In this document: positions 32,309 through 40,095 of the stretch, in pieces
Position numbering within the stretch: the stretch's first letter is position 1
How the letters are laid out: each line of letters opens with the position of its first letter
Source of the DNA: JAWWOL01 sp033851545
Lineage (GTDB): Bacteria > Actinomycetota > Actinomycetes > JAWWOL01
Direction of reading: 5' to 3'
DNA length: 64,000 nucleotides
Assembly (NCBI GenBank): GCA_033851545.1
Contig: JAWWOO010000109.1
Span: 1-64,000 of the forward strand
The notes under the pieces: generated by a model
The model's input: the letters and a program-made list of their open reading frames with translations, nothing else
Database searches by the model: none
Told to the model about the DNA's origin: nothing
Program-made: the position numbers and the translations under genes

Positions 32309-33274
32309 GTGAGCGACGAAGCCGCACCCCCGCGCGTGGTCAGTCGGCGTGCGGCTCTGGCCCACGGCATGACGGACGACGCCATCAAGCATCGGTTGCG
32401 GACCAGCAGGTGGCAGAGCCTGTTCCCCGGCACCTACGCCCCCTTCAGCGGGCCGGTCCCGCGCGAGCTCTGGTTCGACGCAGCGGTGCAGTACGCCGGG
32501 GAGGGCGCCGCGTTGAGCCACCAGACCGCCGCCTTCCTGCAGGGTTGGCGCGAGGACAGCGGCATCATCCACGTCACGGTGGCCGCCCGCCGCCGGGTCG
32601 ATCCGCAGCAGGACCTGCACGTCCACCGCACCCGACACTGGTCCGCGCAGGAGATCGAGGCGACGTTGTTGCCTCGCACGACGCCTGAGCGGACGTTGCT
32701 CGACCTCGTGGCGGCCTCCGCGCCGGACAAGCTGGCCGGACTGGTGACCGACCTGATCCGCAGTCGCTTGACCACCTCCGAGCGGGTGCTGGCGGCGGCG
32801 ATCCTGCGGCCGAAGCAGCGGAACCGGCGGCTCCTCGTCGAGATGGTGACTGAGGCTGCGGGAGGCATCGACTCCGCGCTCGAGCTGGCCTTTGCCAAGG
32901 TCCTCCGACGCCATGCCCTGCCGGAACCCCGTCGCCAAGTTCGGGAGGTGCTGCCCAGAGGAGGTGCGATCCGCCTGGACACGCTCTTCGACCCGTACGA
33001 GGTGGTGGCCGAGCTGGACGGGCGCCTCGGTCACTCCACGGCCGCGGATGTCGCTCGCGACCAGGCCCGGGACAACGCCCATGCGCTGAGCGGGCGCATC
33101 CCGCTGCGTTTCGGCTGGGTCCGCGTCGTCGGTGATGGCTGCGCGGTCGCGGCCGAGGTGGCCACGGCTCTCAGCTCCCGGGGCTGGCCCGGCCGCCCGC
33201 GAGTCTGTGGGCCTTCCTGTGCGCTGGGACGCACAGGAAGTTCCACGAACCGGGCTTACCGGAGGGAGGCGTAG
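32309..33274 (+). CDS. DUF559/AbiEi-like protein (predicted PD-(D/E)XK nuclease fold)
   Basis: 321 residues, same family as the protein at 1120-2013 but clearly divergent. The N-terminus VVSRRAALAHGMTDDAIKHR with WQSLFPGTYAPF is AbiEi-like. The C-terminal domain has GGIDSALELAF (Glu192), IRLDTLFDPY (D224), VVAELDGRLGH (235-242) and RDQARDNAH. Residues ~298-315 are encoded by the right hairpin, and the frame runs on into the 3' end of glgA (19-nt overlap). The original stop may therefore have been lost. No toxin partner gene is adjacent. Start GTG 32309. Confidence 0.75.
   Translation: MSDEAAPPRVVSRRAALAHGMTDDAIKHRLRTSRWQSLFPGTYAPFSGPVPRELWFDAAVQYAGEGAALSHQTAAFLQGWREDSGIIHVTVAARRRVDPQQDLHVHRTRHWSAQEIEATLLPRTTPERTLLDLVAASAPDKLAGLVTDLIRSRLTTSERVLAAAILRPKQRNRRLLVEMVTEAAGGIDSALELAFAKVLRRHALPEPRRQVREVLPRGGAIRLDTLFDPYEVVAELDGRLGHSTAADVARDQARDNAHALSGRIPLRFGWVRVVGDGCAVAAEVATALSSRGWPGRPRVCGPSCALGRTGSSTNRAYRREA
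33201..33251. repeat. 51-nt imperfect hairpin, right end of unit 2
   Basis: TTCCTGTGCG and CGCACAGGAA form a perfect 10-bp stem around CTGGGA, with weaker pairing extending outward to about 21 bp. It overlaps the 3' end of the DUF559 frame and stops 4 bp from the glgA stop. It could terminate glgA transcription as well as mark the element end. Confidence 0.65.
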
Positions 33275-34452
33275 AGCTGGCGGGTGCGCTCCGCGATCGC
33301 CGGCCAGCTGAAGTGCTCGACCGCCCGCTCGCGACCGGCCTTGCCCATCAACGCGCGCCGCGACGGGTCGGCCAGCAGCCCGTTGACCGCGTCGGCGATC
33401 GAGGCTGCGAACGCGGCGGGGTCGCGCGGAGCGCCGTACGGGTCAGTGGGGTCGGGATCGATCGGTACGAGCACCCCGGTGGCGCCGTCGGCCACCACCT
33501 CGGGGATGCCGCCGGTCGCCGTTGCCACCACCGGCGTCTCGCAGGCCATCGCCTCGAGGTTGACGATGCCCATCGGCTCGTAGATCGAGGGGCAGACGAA
33601 CACGCTGGCGGCGCTGAGGAACTGCACCGCCTCGGCCTTGGTGACCATCTCCGGCACCCAGACGACCCCGGTACGGGTGGCCTGCAGCGACGCGATCGCC
33701 GCACCCACCTCTGCCTCGATCTCCGCGGTGTCCGGCGACCCCGCCAGCAGCACCAGCTGCGCCGAGGGGTCGAAGGCGTGGGCGGCGGCCAGCAGGTAGG
33801 GCAGCCCCTTCTGCCTGGTGATCCGGCCGAGGAACAGCACGGACGGCCTCGAGGGATCGACGCCGTACTTCTCCAGCGCCGACACGTCGGTCGTCGGCGC
33901 GTACTCCGCCGTGTCGATGCCGTTGTGGATCACGGAGACGCGCGCCGGCTCGACGGCGGGGTAGCTGCCGAGGATGTCGGGCACCATGCCGGCGGAGACC
34001 GCGATGACAGCAGCGGCGTTCTCGATGGCCGACCGCTCGCAGTACGACGAGAGCGCGTAGCCGCCGCCGAGCTGCTCGGCCTTCCAGGGCCGCAGCGGCT
34101 CGAGCGAGTGCGTCGTCACGACATGTGGAACGCCGTGCAGCATCGACGCGACGTAGCCGGCGAAGTTCGCGTACCAGGTGTGCGAGTGGACGACGTCGAC
34201 GCCGGCGAGGGCGGCGGCCATCGACAGATCGGTCGACATGGTCAGCAGCGCGGCGTTCGCCCCCCCGGTGACCAGCTGTGCGTCGGGCCGGTGGGCTTGG
34301 GCCGAGGGCCGGTCGGCACCGAAACAGTGCACCTCCACGTCCAGCGGTGGAGTGGTCAGCGCGCGCAGCTCGCGGGCGAGGTACTCGACGTGCACCCCTG
34401 CCCCTCCGTAGACCTCCGGCGGGTACTCGCGGCTGAGCAGGGCTACGCGCAT
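33256..34452 (-). CDS. glgA: Glycogen synthase / alpha-maltose-1-phosphate synthase (GT4, GlgM type)
   Basis: 398 residues of a GT-B glycosyltransferase, shorter than classical GlgA and typical of the actinobacterial GT4 enzyme that uses ADP-glucose for maltose-1-phosphate or glycogen synthesis. Motifs are LLSREYPPEVYGGAGVHVEY at the N-terminus, VHSHTWYANFAGY, FLGRITRQKGLPYLLAA, and the nucleotide-sugar loop SIYEPMGIVNLEAMACETPV with its two glutamates. It is divergent from glgC, which supplies ADP-glucose, with 79 bp between starts. Confidence 0.93.
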   Translation of the reverse strand: MRVALLSREYPPEVYGGAGVHVEYLARELRALTTPPLDVEVHCFGADRPSAQAHRPDAQLVTGGANAALLTMSTDLSMAAALAGVDVVHSHTWYANFAGYVASMLHGVPHVVTTHSLEPLRPWKAEQLGGGYALSSYCERSAIENAAAVIAVSAGMVPDILGSYPAVEPARVSVIHNGIDTAEYAPTTDVSALEKYGVDPSRPSVLFLGRITRQKGLPYLLAAAHAFDPSAQLVLLAGSPDTAEIEAEVGAAIASLQATRTGVVWVPEMVTKAEAVQFLSAASVFVCPSIYEPMGIVNLEAMACETPVVATATGGIPEVVADGATGVLVPIDPDPTDPYGAPRDPAAFAASIADAVNGLLADPSRRALMGKAGRERAVEHFSWPAIAERTRQLYASLR

Positions 34453-34531
34453 GAGCCGACCCTAGCGCCACGTACACAGCAGTGGCATCGAAGACATGGC
34501 CGGGTCTGCGTGCAAGGCATAGTGTCTGGCC

Positions 34532-35764
34532 ATGGCGAACGGAAAGCGGGTCCTCGCGATCGTCCTGGCCGGTGGTCAGGGCAACCGGCTGCTGCCCCTG
34601 ACGGCCGACCGGGCAAAGCCGGCGGTGCCGTTCGGCGGCATCTACCGGCTCATCGACTTCGTCCTGTCCAACCTGGTCAACGCCGGGTTCCTCAAGATCG
34701 TCGTGCTGACGCAGTACAAGAACCACAGCCTCGACCGGCACATCACGCAGACCTGGCGGATGTCCACGCTGCTGGGCAACTACGTGACGCCCGTACCGGC
34801 TCAGCAGCGGCTCGGCCCGCGCTGGTTCTCCGGCTCAGCCGACGCGATCTACCAGAGCCTCAACCTGGTGTACGACGAGCAGCCGGACTACATCCTGGTC
34901 TTCGGCGCCGACCACATCTACCGCATGGACCCGCAGCAGATGCTCGACGCGCACATCGAGTCGGGTGCGGCCGCGACGGTCGCCGGCATTCACGCCCCGC
35001 TCAAGGAAGCCCACCAGTTCGGCGTGATCAAGACGGCCGCCGATGGCCAGGCGATCGCGGAGTTCCTCGAGAAGCCCAAGGACACCACCGGCATCGCGCT
35101 GCCCGGTCACCCCGACGAGATCTTCGCCTCGATGGGCAACTACTGCTTCACCACCTCGGCCCTGCTCGAAGCGGTCAAGAAGGACGCGTACGACGACAGC
35201 TCGGCGCACGACATGGGCGGCAACATCGTGCCGATGTTCGTGGGTCACAACGAAGCCCAGGTCTACGACTTCGACGCCAACAAGGTGGTCGGGGCGACCG
35301 ATCGGGACCGCGGCTACTGGCGGGACGTGGGGACGCTCGACGCCTACTACGAGGCACACATGGACCTGATCTCGGTCCACCCGGTGTTCAACCTCTACAA
35401 CCACGACTGGCCGATCTACACCCACCACCGGCCGCTGCCGCCCGCCAAGATCGTGCACGACAACACCCGCGTGGTCGACTCGATGCTGAGCAACGGCGTC
35501 ATCGTCGCCGACTCGCTCGTAGCCGGATCGGTGCTCTCGCCGGGGGTGCACATCGACGAGAAGGCGGAGGTCATCGGCAGCGTGCTGATGGACAACGTGC
35601 ACATCGGCGGCGGCTCGATCATCCGCAACGCCATCCTCGACAAGAACGTCGTCGTACCCCCCGGTGCCCGGATCGGTGTCGACCTCGAGCTCGACAAGGC
35701 CCGCTTCACGGTCAGCGACAATGGCATCGTCGTCATCGGGAAGAACACCACCATCGACGTCTGA
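34532..35764 (+). CDS. glgC: Glucose-1-phosphate adenylyltransferase
   Basis: 410 residues making ADP-glucose from ATP and glucose-1-phosphate, the committed step of glycogen synthesis. An N-terminal nucleotidyltransferase domain has VLAGGQGNRLLPLTADRAKP, FVLSNLVNAGF, GSADAIYQSL and FGADHIYRMD. A C-terminal left-handed beta-helix follows (VVDSMLSNGVIV, VIGSVLMDNVHIG). Its last 42 nt (stop included), with the 4 nt beyond the stop, are duplicated 65 bp downstream. Confidence 0.96.
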   Translation: MANGKRVLAIVLAGGQGNRLLPLTADRAKPAVPFGGIYRLIDFVLSNLVNAGFLKIVVLTQYKNHSLDRHITQTWRMSTLLGNYVTPVPAQQRLGPRWFSGSADAIYQSLNLVYDEQPDYILVFGADHIYRMDPQQMLDAHIESGAAATVAGIHAPLKEAHQFGVIKTAADGQAIAEFLEKPKDTTGIALPGHPDEIFASMGNYCFTTSALLEAVKKDAYDDSSAHDMGGNIVPMFVGHNEAQVYDFDANKVVGATDRDRGYWRDVGTLDAYYEAHMDLISVHPVFNLYNHDWPIYTHHRPLPPAKIVHDNTRVVDSMLSNGVIVADSLVAGSVLSPGVHIDEKAEVIGSVLMDNVHIGGGSIIRNAILDKNVVVPPGARIGVDLELDKARFTVSDNGIVVIGKNTTIDV

Positions 35765-35833
35765 TCCCGTTGTCTTCCCGACGACGGGGCATCGTCGTCA
35801 TCGGGAAGAACACCACCATCGACGTCTGATCCC
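35723..35833 (+). repeat. 46-bp direct repeat duplicating the glgC 3' end
   Basis: Positions 35723-35768 (last 42 nt of glgC including TGA, plus 4 nt) are repeated without mismatch at 35788-35833, an offset of 65 bp. The second copy is outside glgC. On the minus strand it encodes the terminal residues GIRRRWWCSSR of the convergent membrane protein. This looks like a recent tandem duplication at a convergent gene junction. Confidence 0.9.
35774..35808 (+). terminator. Hairpin downstream of glgC
   Basis: CTTCCCGA (35774-35781) pairs with TCGGGAAG (35801-35808) and CGACG pairs with CGTCG inside, leaving a 3-nt bulge and a 6-nt loop. It starts 10 bp after the glgC stop. It was created or altered by the duplication, since its right arm lies in the second repeat copy. 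No clear T-run follows. Confidence 0.45.
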
Positions 35834-36874
35834 CGGTTTGGGCGCCAGCCCCGCGATGGCGCTCACCCCGCCCCACAAGGCGGCGACGAACACGGTGCTC
35901 CAGACGTCGAGGCCGGCGCTGCCCGAGAGCACGTCGGCGCCGAGGCGGCCAGAGAATCGCAACCGGCTTGCCACGGAGAGCCCGAACCAGAGCATGGCGT
36001 TGACCACCACAGCCCGCCCGAACTCCGCCCAGGGCAGGACCTCTGGCGGTGCGTCCCGCTGCTGCCGGCGACCCGCGGCGACTGCGGCGGCGAAGGGTAG
36101 GACTACCAGCGCGTAGGCCCATGGCCAGGCGCCACCGGTGATCAGCCCGATACCGAGATTGCCGGACAGGAAGGGGATCGGCGAGCTCAGGTCGGCATCG
36201 AGCCGGCCGCCCAGTGCAAAGCCGCCGAGCCATGCCGCGCCATCCCCGAGCAGCCCCGGCGCAGCGCCGAGAGTCGAGGCCGAGAACTTCCAGGCAGTGA
36301 CGCCGACCGCCGTGAGCGCCGCCACCGCTGCCACGACGGCCGCCCCGCGCAGCGCCCCGGCGGTCGCCCGCGCCCAGCCACCGCCACCCCGCGCCCGCCC
36401 CGCCAGGCCGTACGACAGTCCGACCACCACGGCAGCGCCTGTCGCTGCCGTCAGGGCCGGCGCGGAGTAATGCAAGCGCAAGCCATGCCCGTACGACGTC
36501 AACCGCGAGCCGGCCGAGAGCGAGACGAGGCCCACGACGAGGGCAGCGGTCAGTGCGCAGACCACGACGTTGCCCCGGCGGCGACCCCGGCGTGCGGCCA
36601 CCACGACCAGGATGGCGGTGATGCTCAGCGGTACGAGTCGCAGCTCGCCGTGGTCCACACCGGTGCGCACGTGCAACGGCGCGCCGACCGCCATCGCCAG
36701 CAGGTAGCCGGCGATCCGCAGCCAGTCCAACGGCGAGCCGACATGTCCCCGCGGCCGGTAGACCACGCTTGCTATCCCCGTCATCACGAACCCGGCGCCC
36801 AGCCCGGCGGCGACGACCGCCAACCCGTCCCGTACGGCGGCAAGGGCTCGGCTCTGCGGGATCATCGGGCTCAC
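35798..36874 (-). CDS. Uncharacterised polytopic membrane protein
   Basis: 358 residues with roughly nine or ten hydrophobic segments, rich in alanine, glycine and valine. Basic loops such as RRGRRRGN and GRRQQRDAP lie on the probable cytosolic side. No transporter or enzyme signature is recognised. The last eleven residues (GIRRRWWCSSR) come from antisense reading of the duplicated glgC tail, so the natural C-terminus may have been replaced. Start GTG 36874; ATG 36865 is an alternative. Confidence 0.65.
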   Translation of the reverse strand: MSPMIPQSRALAAVRDGLAVVAAGLGAGFVMTGIASVVYRPRGHVGSPLDWLRIAGYLLAMAVGAPLHVRTGVDHGELRLVPLSITAILVVVAARRGRRRGNVVVCALTAALVVGLVSLSAGSRLTSYGHGLRLHYSAPALTAATGAAVVVGLSYGLAGRARGGGGWARATAGALRGAAVVAAVAALTAVGVTAWKFSASTLGAAPGLLGDGAAWLGGFALGGRLDADLSSPIPFLSGNLGIGLITGGAWPWAYALVVLPFAAAVAAGRRQQRDAPPEVLPWAEFGRAVVVNAMLWFGLSVASRLRFSGRLGADVLSGSAGLDVWSTVFVAALWGGVSAIAGLAPKPGIRRRWWCSSR

Positions 36875-36901
36875 CGTACCGGCAGCCGGCCTCGCGCCTG
36901 G

Positions 36902-36964
36902 CGCCGATAGCGACGCTATCGGCGACCCGGCGGTCGGTTTTCGCCGATAGCGCCGCTATCGGCG
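36902..36964. repeat. Pair of 23-bp perfect palindromes
   Basis: CGCCGATAGCG-A-CGCTATCGGCG (36902-36924) and CGCCGATAGCG-C-CGCTATCGGCG (36942-36964) differ only in the central base. Their centres are exactly 40 bp apart. They lie between the katA terminator and the start of the membrane protein gene. They could be operators on one DNA face or a REPIN-like doublet; total length 63 bp. Confidence 0.85.
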
Positions 36965-36975
36965 AACAGAGCAGG

Positions 36976-37007
36976 AAGGCCCGGCCCCCCACCGGGCGCC
37001 GGGCCTT
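36976..37007 (-). terminator. Terminator of the fur-katA operon
   Basis: AAGGCCCGGC (36976-36985) and GCCGGGCCTT (36998-37007) make a perfect 10-bp GC-rich stem, 20 bp beyond the katA stop on the minus strand. It ends in a short T pair. Placement and symmetry fit a factor-independent terminator. Confidence 0.75.
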
Positions 37008-37026
37008 CGTGTCGTTCTGCGTAGGG

Positions 37027-38541
37027 TCAGCCGGCGAGGACGGCGTCCGCGTCGAAGGAGGCGTGGTCGATGCCCAGGCCCTCGGCGACCCGACGGCCGT
37101 AGTCGGCGTCCGCCTTGGTGAAGTGCGCGACCATCCGCTCCTGGATCGCCTTGTCGGTCTGCGCCAGCAGCGTGCTGAGGGTGTTGACCAGCTCGTCGCG
37201 CTCCCAGTCCTGGAACGCGCGCCAGGTGACACCCGCGTGGGCGTAGTTGTTCTCGCGGTCGATCGGCGCGCGCATGATCTGACCCTCGACGAACGGGCGG
37301 TACTCGCGGTAGGACTCGTCGGCGGTGGCCAGCCCGGCCCGCTGCGACGGCTCGTAGTTGATGTGTGGGTTGGCGCCACGGTTGTCGACGCCGAACGACA
37401 TCTGGCCGCCGCCCTGGTTGGTCGAGACCACGACACCCGGAGCCGGCGCGTTGACCGGCAGCTGCAGGTAGTTGGGGCCGACCCGGTAGCGCTGGGTGTC
37501 GCTGTAGGAGAAGGTGCGGCCGACCAGCATCTTGTCGTCGCTGAAGTCGATGCCGTCGACGAGCACGCCGGTGCCGAACGCGGCCTGCTCCGCCTCGTTG
37601 TGGTGGTCGGTGATGTTGCGGTTGAGCGTCATCATGCCGACCGGGCGCAGCGGGAACAGGTCGACCGGCCAGATCTTGGTGTCGTCGAGCGGGTCGAAGT
37701 CGAGCTCCGCGTGGAAGTCGTCGTTCATGATCTGGACGTTGAGCTCCCACTGCGGGTAGTCACCGCGCTCGATCGCCTCGTACAGATCCTTGGACGCGTG
37801 GCCGAGCTCGGTCGCCTGGATCGCGTCGGCCTGGGCCTGCGTGAGGTTCTCCTCGCCCTGCTGGGTCAGCCAGTGCAGCTTGACCAGGACGCCCTCGCCG
37901 GCCGCGTTGACGAACCGGTAGGTGTTGACGCCCGACCCGCGCATGTGGCGGTAGTCCTTCGGGATGCCGAACGGCGAGAACAGCCAGGTGAGCATGTGCG
38001 TCGCCTCCGGCGTGCGCGACATGAAGTCGAAGATCCGGTTGGGCTCCTGGCGGAAGGTGACCGGGTCGGGCTTGAGCGAGTGGATCACGTCGGGGAACTT
38101 GATCGCGTCACGGATGAAGAACACCTGCAGGTTGTTGCCGACGACGTCCCAGTTGCCGTCCTCGGTGCGCAGCTTGACCGCGAAGCCGCGCGGGTCGCGG
38201 GCGGCCTCGGAGGAGTCGCGGCCGCCGATGACGGTCGAGAAGCGCACCGTCACCGGCGTCTTCTTGCCCTTGTCCTGGAACAGCTTGGCCCGGGTGTACG
38301 TCGAGGCGGGCTCGTCGCCGATGGTCCCGTACGCCTCGAACTCGCCGTGGGAGACGAAGCCGCGCGCGTGCACGACCCGCTCCGGGATCCGTTCGCGGTC
38401 GAAGTGGCTGATCTTCTCGAGGAACTGGTAGTTCTCCAGGGTCGCCGGACCGCGGTTGCCGACGGTGCGCTGCTGGGCGTTGTTGTGGACCGGGTGGCCC
38501 TGGCGGGTGGTGAGGGTGGGCTTGCTGGCGTCGATGGTCAT
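37027..38541 (-). CDS. katA: Catalase (monofunctional, heme)
   Basis: 504 residues of a small-subunit catalase that disproportionates hydrogen peroxide. The catalytic His lies in PERVVHARGFVSHGEFE, Asn in DVVGNNLQVFFIRDAIKFPD, and the heme-ligand Tyr region is RTFSYSDTQRYRVGPNYLQL. Length and lack of a C-terminal flavodoxin-like domain indicate the small-subunit clade. ATG 38541 has GGAAGGAG 6 nt upstream. It is coupled to the upstream Fur-type regulator by a 4-nt ATGA overlap. Confidence 0.96.
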   Translation of the reverse strand: MTIDASKPTLTTRQGHPVHNNAQQRTVGNRGPATLENYQFLEKISHFDRERIPERVVHARGFVSHGEFEAYGTIGDEPASTYTRAKLFQDKGKKTPVTVRFSTVIGGRDSSEAARDPRGFAVKLRTEDGNWDVVGNNLQVFFIRDAIKFPDVIHSLKPDPVTFRQEPNRIFDFMSRTPEATHMLTWLFSPFGIPKDYRHMRGSGVNTYRFVNAAGEGVLVKLHWLTQQGEENLTQAQADAIQATELGHASKDLYEAIERGDYPQWELNVQIMNDDFHAELDFDPLDDTKIWPVDLFPLRPVGMMTLNRNITDHHNEAEQAAFGTGVLVDGIDFSDDKMLVGRTFSYSDTQRYRVGPNYLQLPVNAPAPGVVVSTNQGGGQMSFGVDNRGANPHINYEPSQRAGLATADESYREYRPFVEGQIMRAPIDRENNYAHAGVTWRAFQDWERDELVNTLSTLLAQTDKAIQERMVAHFTKADADYGRRVAEGLGIDHASFDADAVLAG

Positions 38542-39014
38542 GACGCGCTCCTTCCATCGGTGGGGCTGATCCGGGTCGACGGGACGGTTTGGCAGGCGGG
38601 GCACAGGCCCCAGAACGTGACCTCTGCCTCGTCGAGGACGAAGCCGGAGGAGTCGGAGGGGGTCAGGCAGGGCCGGTGGCCGACCGCGCAGTCGACGTCG
38701 GCGGTGGTGCCGCAGGACCGGCAGACCACGTGGTGGTGGTTGTCGCCGACCCGGGTCTCGTACAGCGCCGGGCTGCCGGCCGGCTCGATCCGGCGGACCA
38801 GACCGGCGTCGGTGAGCGCCCGGAGGATGTCGTAGACGGCCTGGATGGACAGGCTGCCCAGCCGGCCCCGCGCCTCGCGGGCGATGGTCTCGACGTCGAA
38901 GTGGTGGTGGTCGGGGAGCGAGGCCAAGACCGCCAGCCGGGGGGAGGTCACTCGCAGGCCGGCGGCGCGCAGCCGAGTGGTGAGCTCGGCGGACTGGGCA
39001 GGGTCGGGGGCCAC
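38538..39014 (-). CDS. furA: Fur-family peroxide-responsive regulator (FurA/CatR-like)
   Basis: 158 residues. The winged-helix part has LRAAGLRVTSPRLAVLASL and LGSLSIQAVYDILRALTDAGLV. The metal site includes HHHF, NHHHVVCRSCGTTADVDC and CPAC, giving two CxxC pairs for structural zinc. Immediate coupling to katA makes it a peroxide-sensing repressor like CatR or FurA. GTG 39014 was chosen for its spacing from GGGG; GTG 39020 and 39023 are alternatives. An inverted-repeat operator lies just upstream. Confidence 0.9.
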   Translation of the reverse strand: MAPDPAQSAELTTRLRAAGLRVTSPRLAVLASLPDHHHFDVETIAREARGRLGSLSIQAVYDILRALTDAGLVRRIEPAGSPALYETRVGDNHHHVVCRSCGTTADVDCAVGHRPCLTPSDSSGFVLDEAEVTFWGLCPACQTVPSTRISPTDGRSAS

Positions 39015-39031
39015 GTACACCACCCCACCAG

Positions 39032-39056
39032 GTTCTCTTGAATCAGTCAAGACAAC
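39032..39056 (-). promoter_or_regulatory. Fur-type operator upstream of furA-katA
   Basis: TCTTGA-ATCAG-TCAAGA (39036-39052) is a perfect 6-bp inverted repeat with a 5-nt spacer. Beyond one mismatch it extends to GTT and AAC, giving 9 of 10 matching positions per arm. It starts 18 bp upstream of the regulator start, where autoregulation by the Fur protein is expected. Confidence 0.65.
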
Positions 39057-39119
39057 GATTGGTTCCAGTTTCAGCGGCGCTCCCTCAAGCGATCCGGTGG
39101 AACGGTCGACACGACAGGC

Positions 39120-39377
39120 ATGACAACAGTCCGCACGGCGCCCGCGCGGCCGTCGGCCCTCAGCGCTCATCGGGTCGGCCCGGTCATCACGACGGTGGCC
39201 TCCGTCGTCGGTGCGGTCATCGTGTTCGGGCTCGGCGTGCTGCTCGGCCGGCTCGCCGCGTCCGTCCTCGGCGTCCACGGCGCCAGCCGTACGGCTCTGA
39301 TGGTGGGCACCGCTGTGGTCCTCGGCCTGAGCAGTGTCGTCAGCTCCGCCCGCCGGCACCTGCCGCGCAAGCGCTGA
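39120..39377 (+). CDS. Small two-helix membrane protein
   Basis: 85 residues with two hydrophobic segments (VITTVASVVGAVIVFGLGVL and ALMVGTAVVLGLSSVV) and a basic tail RRHLPRKR. No known domain. It diverges from furA, with its ATG 64 bp from the Fur-type operator, so it could be co-regulated by peroxide. The ribosome site is weak, and coding status rests on the membrane-protein composition. Confidence 0.5.
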   Translation: MTTVRTAPARPSALSAHRVGPVITTVASVVGAVIVFGLGVLLGRLAASVLGVHGASRTALMVGTAVVLGLSSVVSSARRHLPRKR

Positions 39378-39496
39378 CGGAGACGTGCGGACACCCCACC
39401 GGCAAGGGGTGGTCAGCCTCATCCCGCAGGCCTCGCCGTCTCCTTACCGTCAGGTGTATCAGCCGGGGTCCCCGGCACAGGCCACAGGAGCCCACC

Positions 39497-39733
39497 ATGA
39501 CGACGATTCATGAGTCTCTGCCGACCAGCTGGACGGCCGCCGACGACCACTTCTTCCGTGTGACGAAAGACCTGTTCCCGCAGGAGTTCCTCGCCGGCGC
39601 CGGTGTGCTGCTCGCGAGCTATGACGACAAGTTCGCCCGTGCGGACAGCCCGCCTCGATCGTGCGGCCAGCCCCACCCTTCGACCACCGAGCAGGCGGGC
39701 ACAATGGTGTCGGAGGTGTCGGGACCGTCATGA
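39497..39733 (+). CDS. Small hypothetical protein coupled to a receiver gene
   Basis: A 78-residue frame with AGGAG 6 nt before the ATG and a 4-nt ATGA overlap with the response regulator at 39730. The N-terminal half (SLPTSWTAADDHFFRVTKDL, FPQEFLAGAGVLLASYDDKF) looks like folded protein; the rest is Ser/Pro/Thr-rich. I know no family for it. The overlap suggests it works with or is co-expressed with the receiver. Confidence 0.55.
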   Translation: MTTIHESLPTSWTAADDHFFRVTKDLFPQEFLAGAGVLLASYDDKFARADSPPRSCGQPHPSTTEQAGTMVSEVSGPS

Positions 39734-40095
39734 CCGTGCAGGTGCTCGTCGTCGACGACCAGGCGCCCTTTCGTCAGGCGATGGCAGCGGTCGTCGACGA
39801 GACCGACGGCTTCCGTGTCGTCGGTCAGGCAGCCTCTGGCGAGGAGTCGGTCTCGGCGTGCCGCGAGCTCCGGCCGGATCTCGTCCTGATGGACGTCAAC
39901 CTCCCAGGCATCGACGGGGTCGAGGCCACGCGGCTGGTACGAGCGCTGCCCTCACCGCCGGTTGTCCTGCTGCTGTCCACCTACGACGCTGACGCGGCCG
40001 ACGGCTTCGGCGAGTCCGGCGCGGCGGCCTACGTGACCAAGGGTGAGTTCGGGCCGGAGCGGCTGAGGGCCGCCTGGGCCGCGGCTATCCGATGA
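39730..40095 (+). CDS. Stand-alone response regulator receiver
   Basis: 121 residues comprising only a receiver domain: VLVVDDQAPFRQAM, acceptor Asp in DLVLMDVNLPGIDGVEATRL, the switch LLSTYDAD and Lys in AAYVTKGEFG. No DNA-binding domain follows, unlike normal NarL-type regulators of this sequence class. It converges on two histidine kinase genes, overlapping the nearer by 11 nt, and may relay phosphate or act by protein contact. Confidence 0.88.
   Translation: MTVQVLVVDDQAPFRQAMAAVVDETDGFRVVGQAASGEESVSACRELRPDLVLMDVNLPGIDGVEATRLVRALPSPPVVLLLSTYDADAADGFGESGAAAYVTKGEFGPERLRAAWAAAIR

Larger units (their letters stand above)
32177..33251. mobile_element. Putative hairpin-flanked DUF559 unit 2
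   Basis: A 1075-bp segment is bounded by inverted 51-nt repeats (32177-32227 and 33201-33251). They begin with the identical 12-mer GGTTCGTGGAAC at both outer ends and stay alignable inward through GGCCCACA, about 42 of 51 positions. Each copy also folds into its own hairpin. The only gene inside is a DUF559 protein. This is the same plan and nearly the same size as unit 1, with unrelated repeat sequence. No target-site duplication is obvious. Confidence 0.5.

Noticed and set aside
32000..33082. Long minus-strand frame across pepA end and the second DUF559 gene
   Set aside because: It is antisense to a coherent DUF559 protein and has no recognisable domain or ribosome site.
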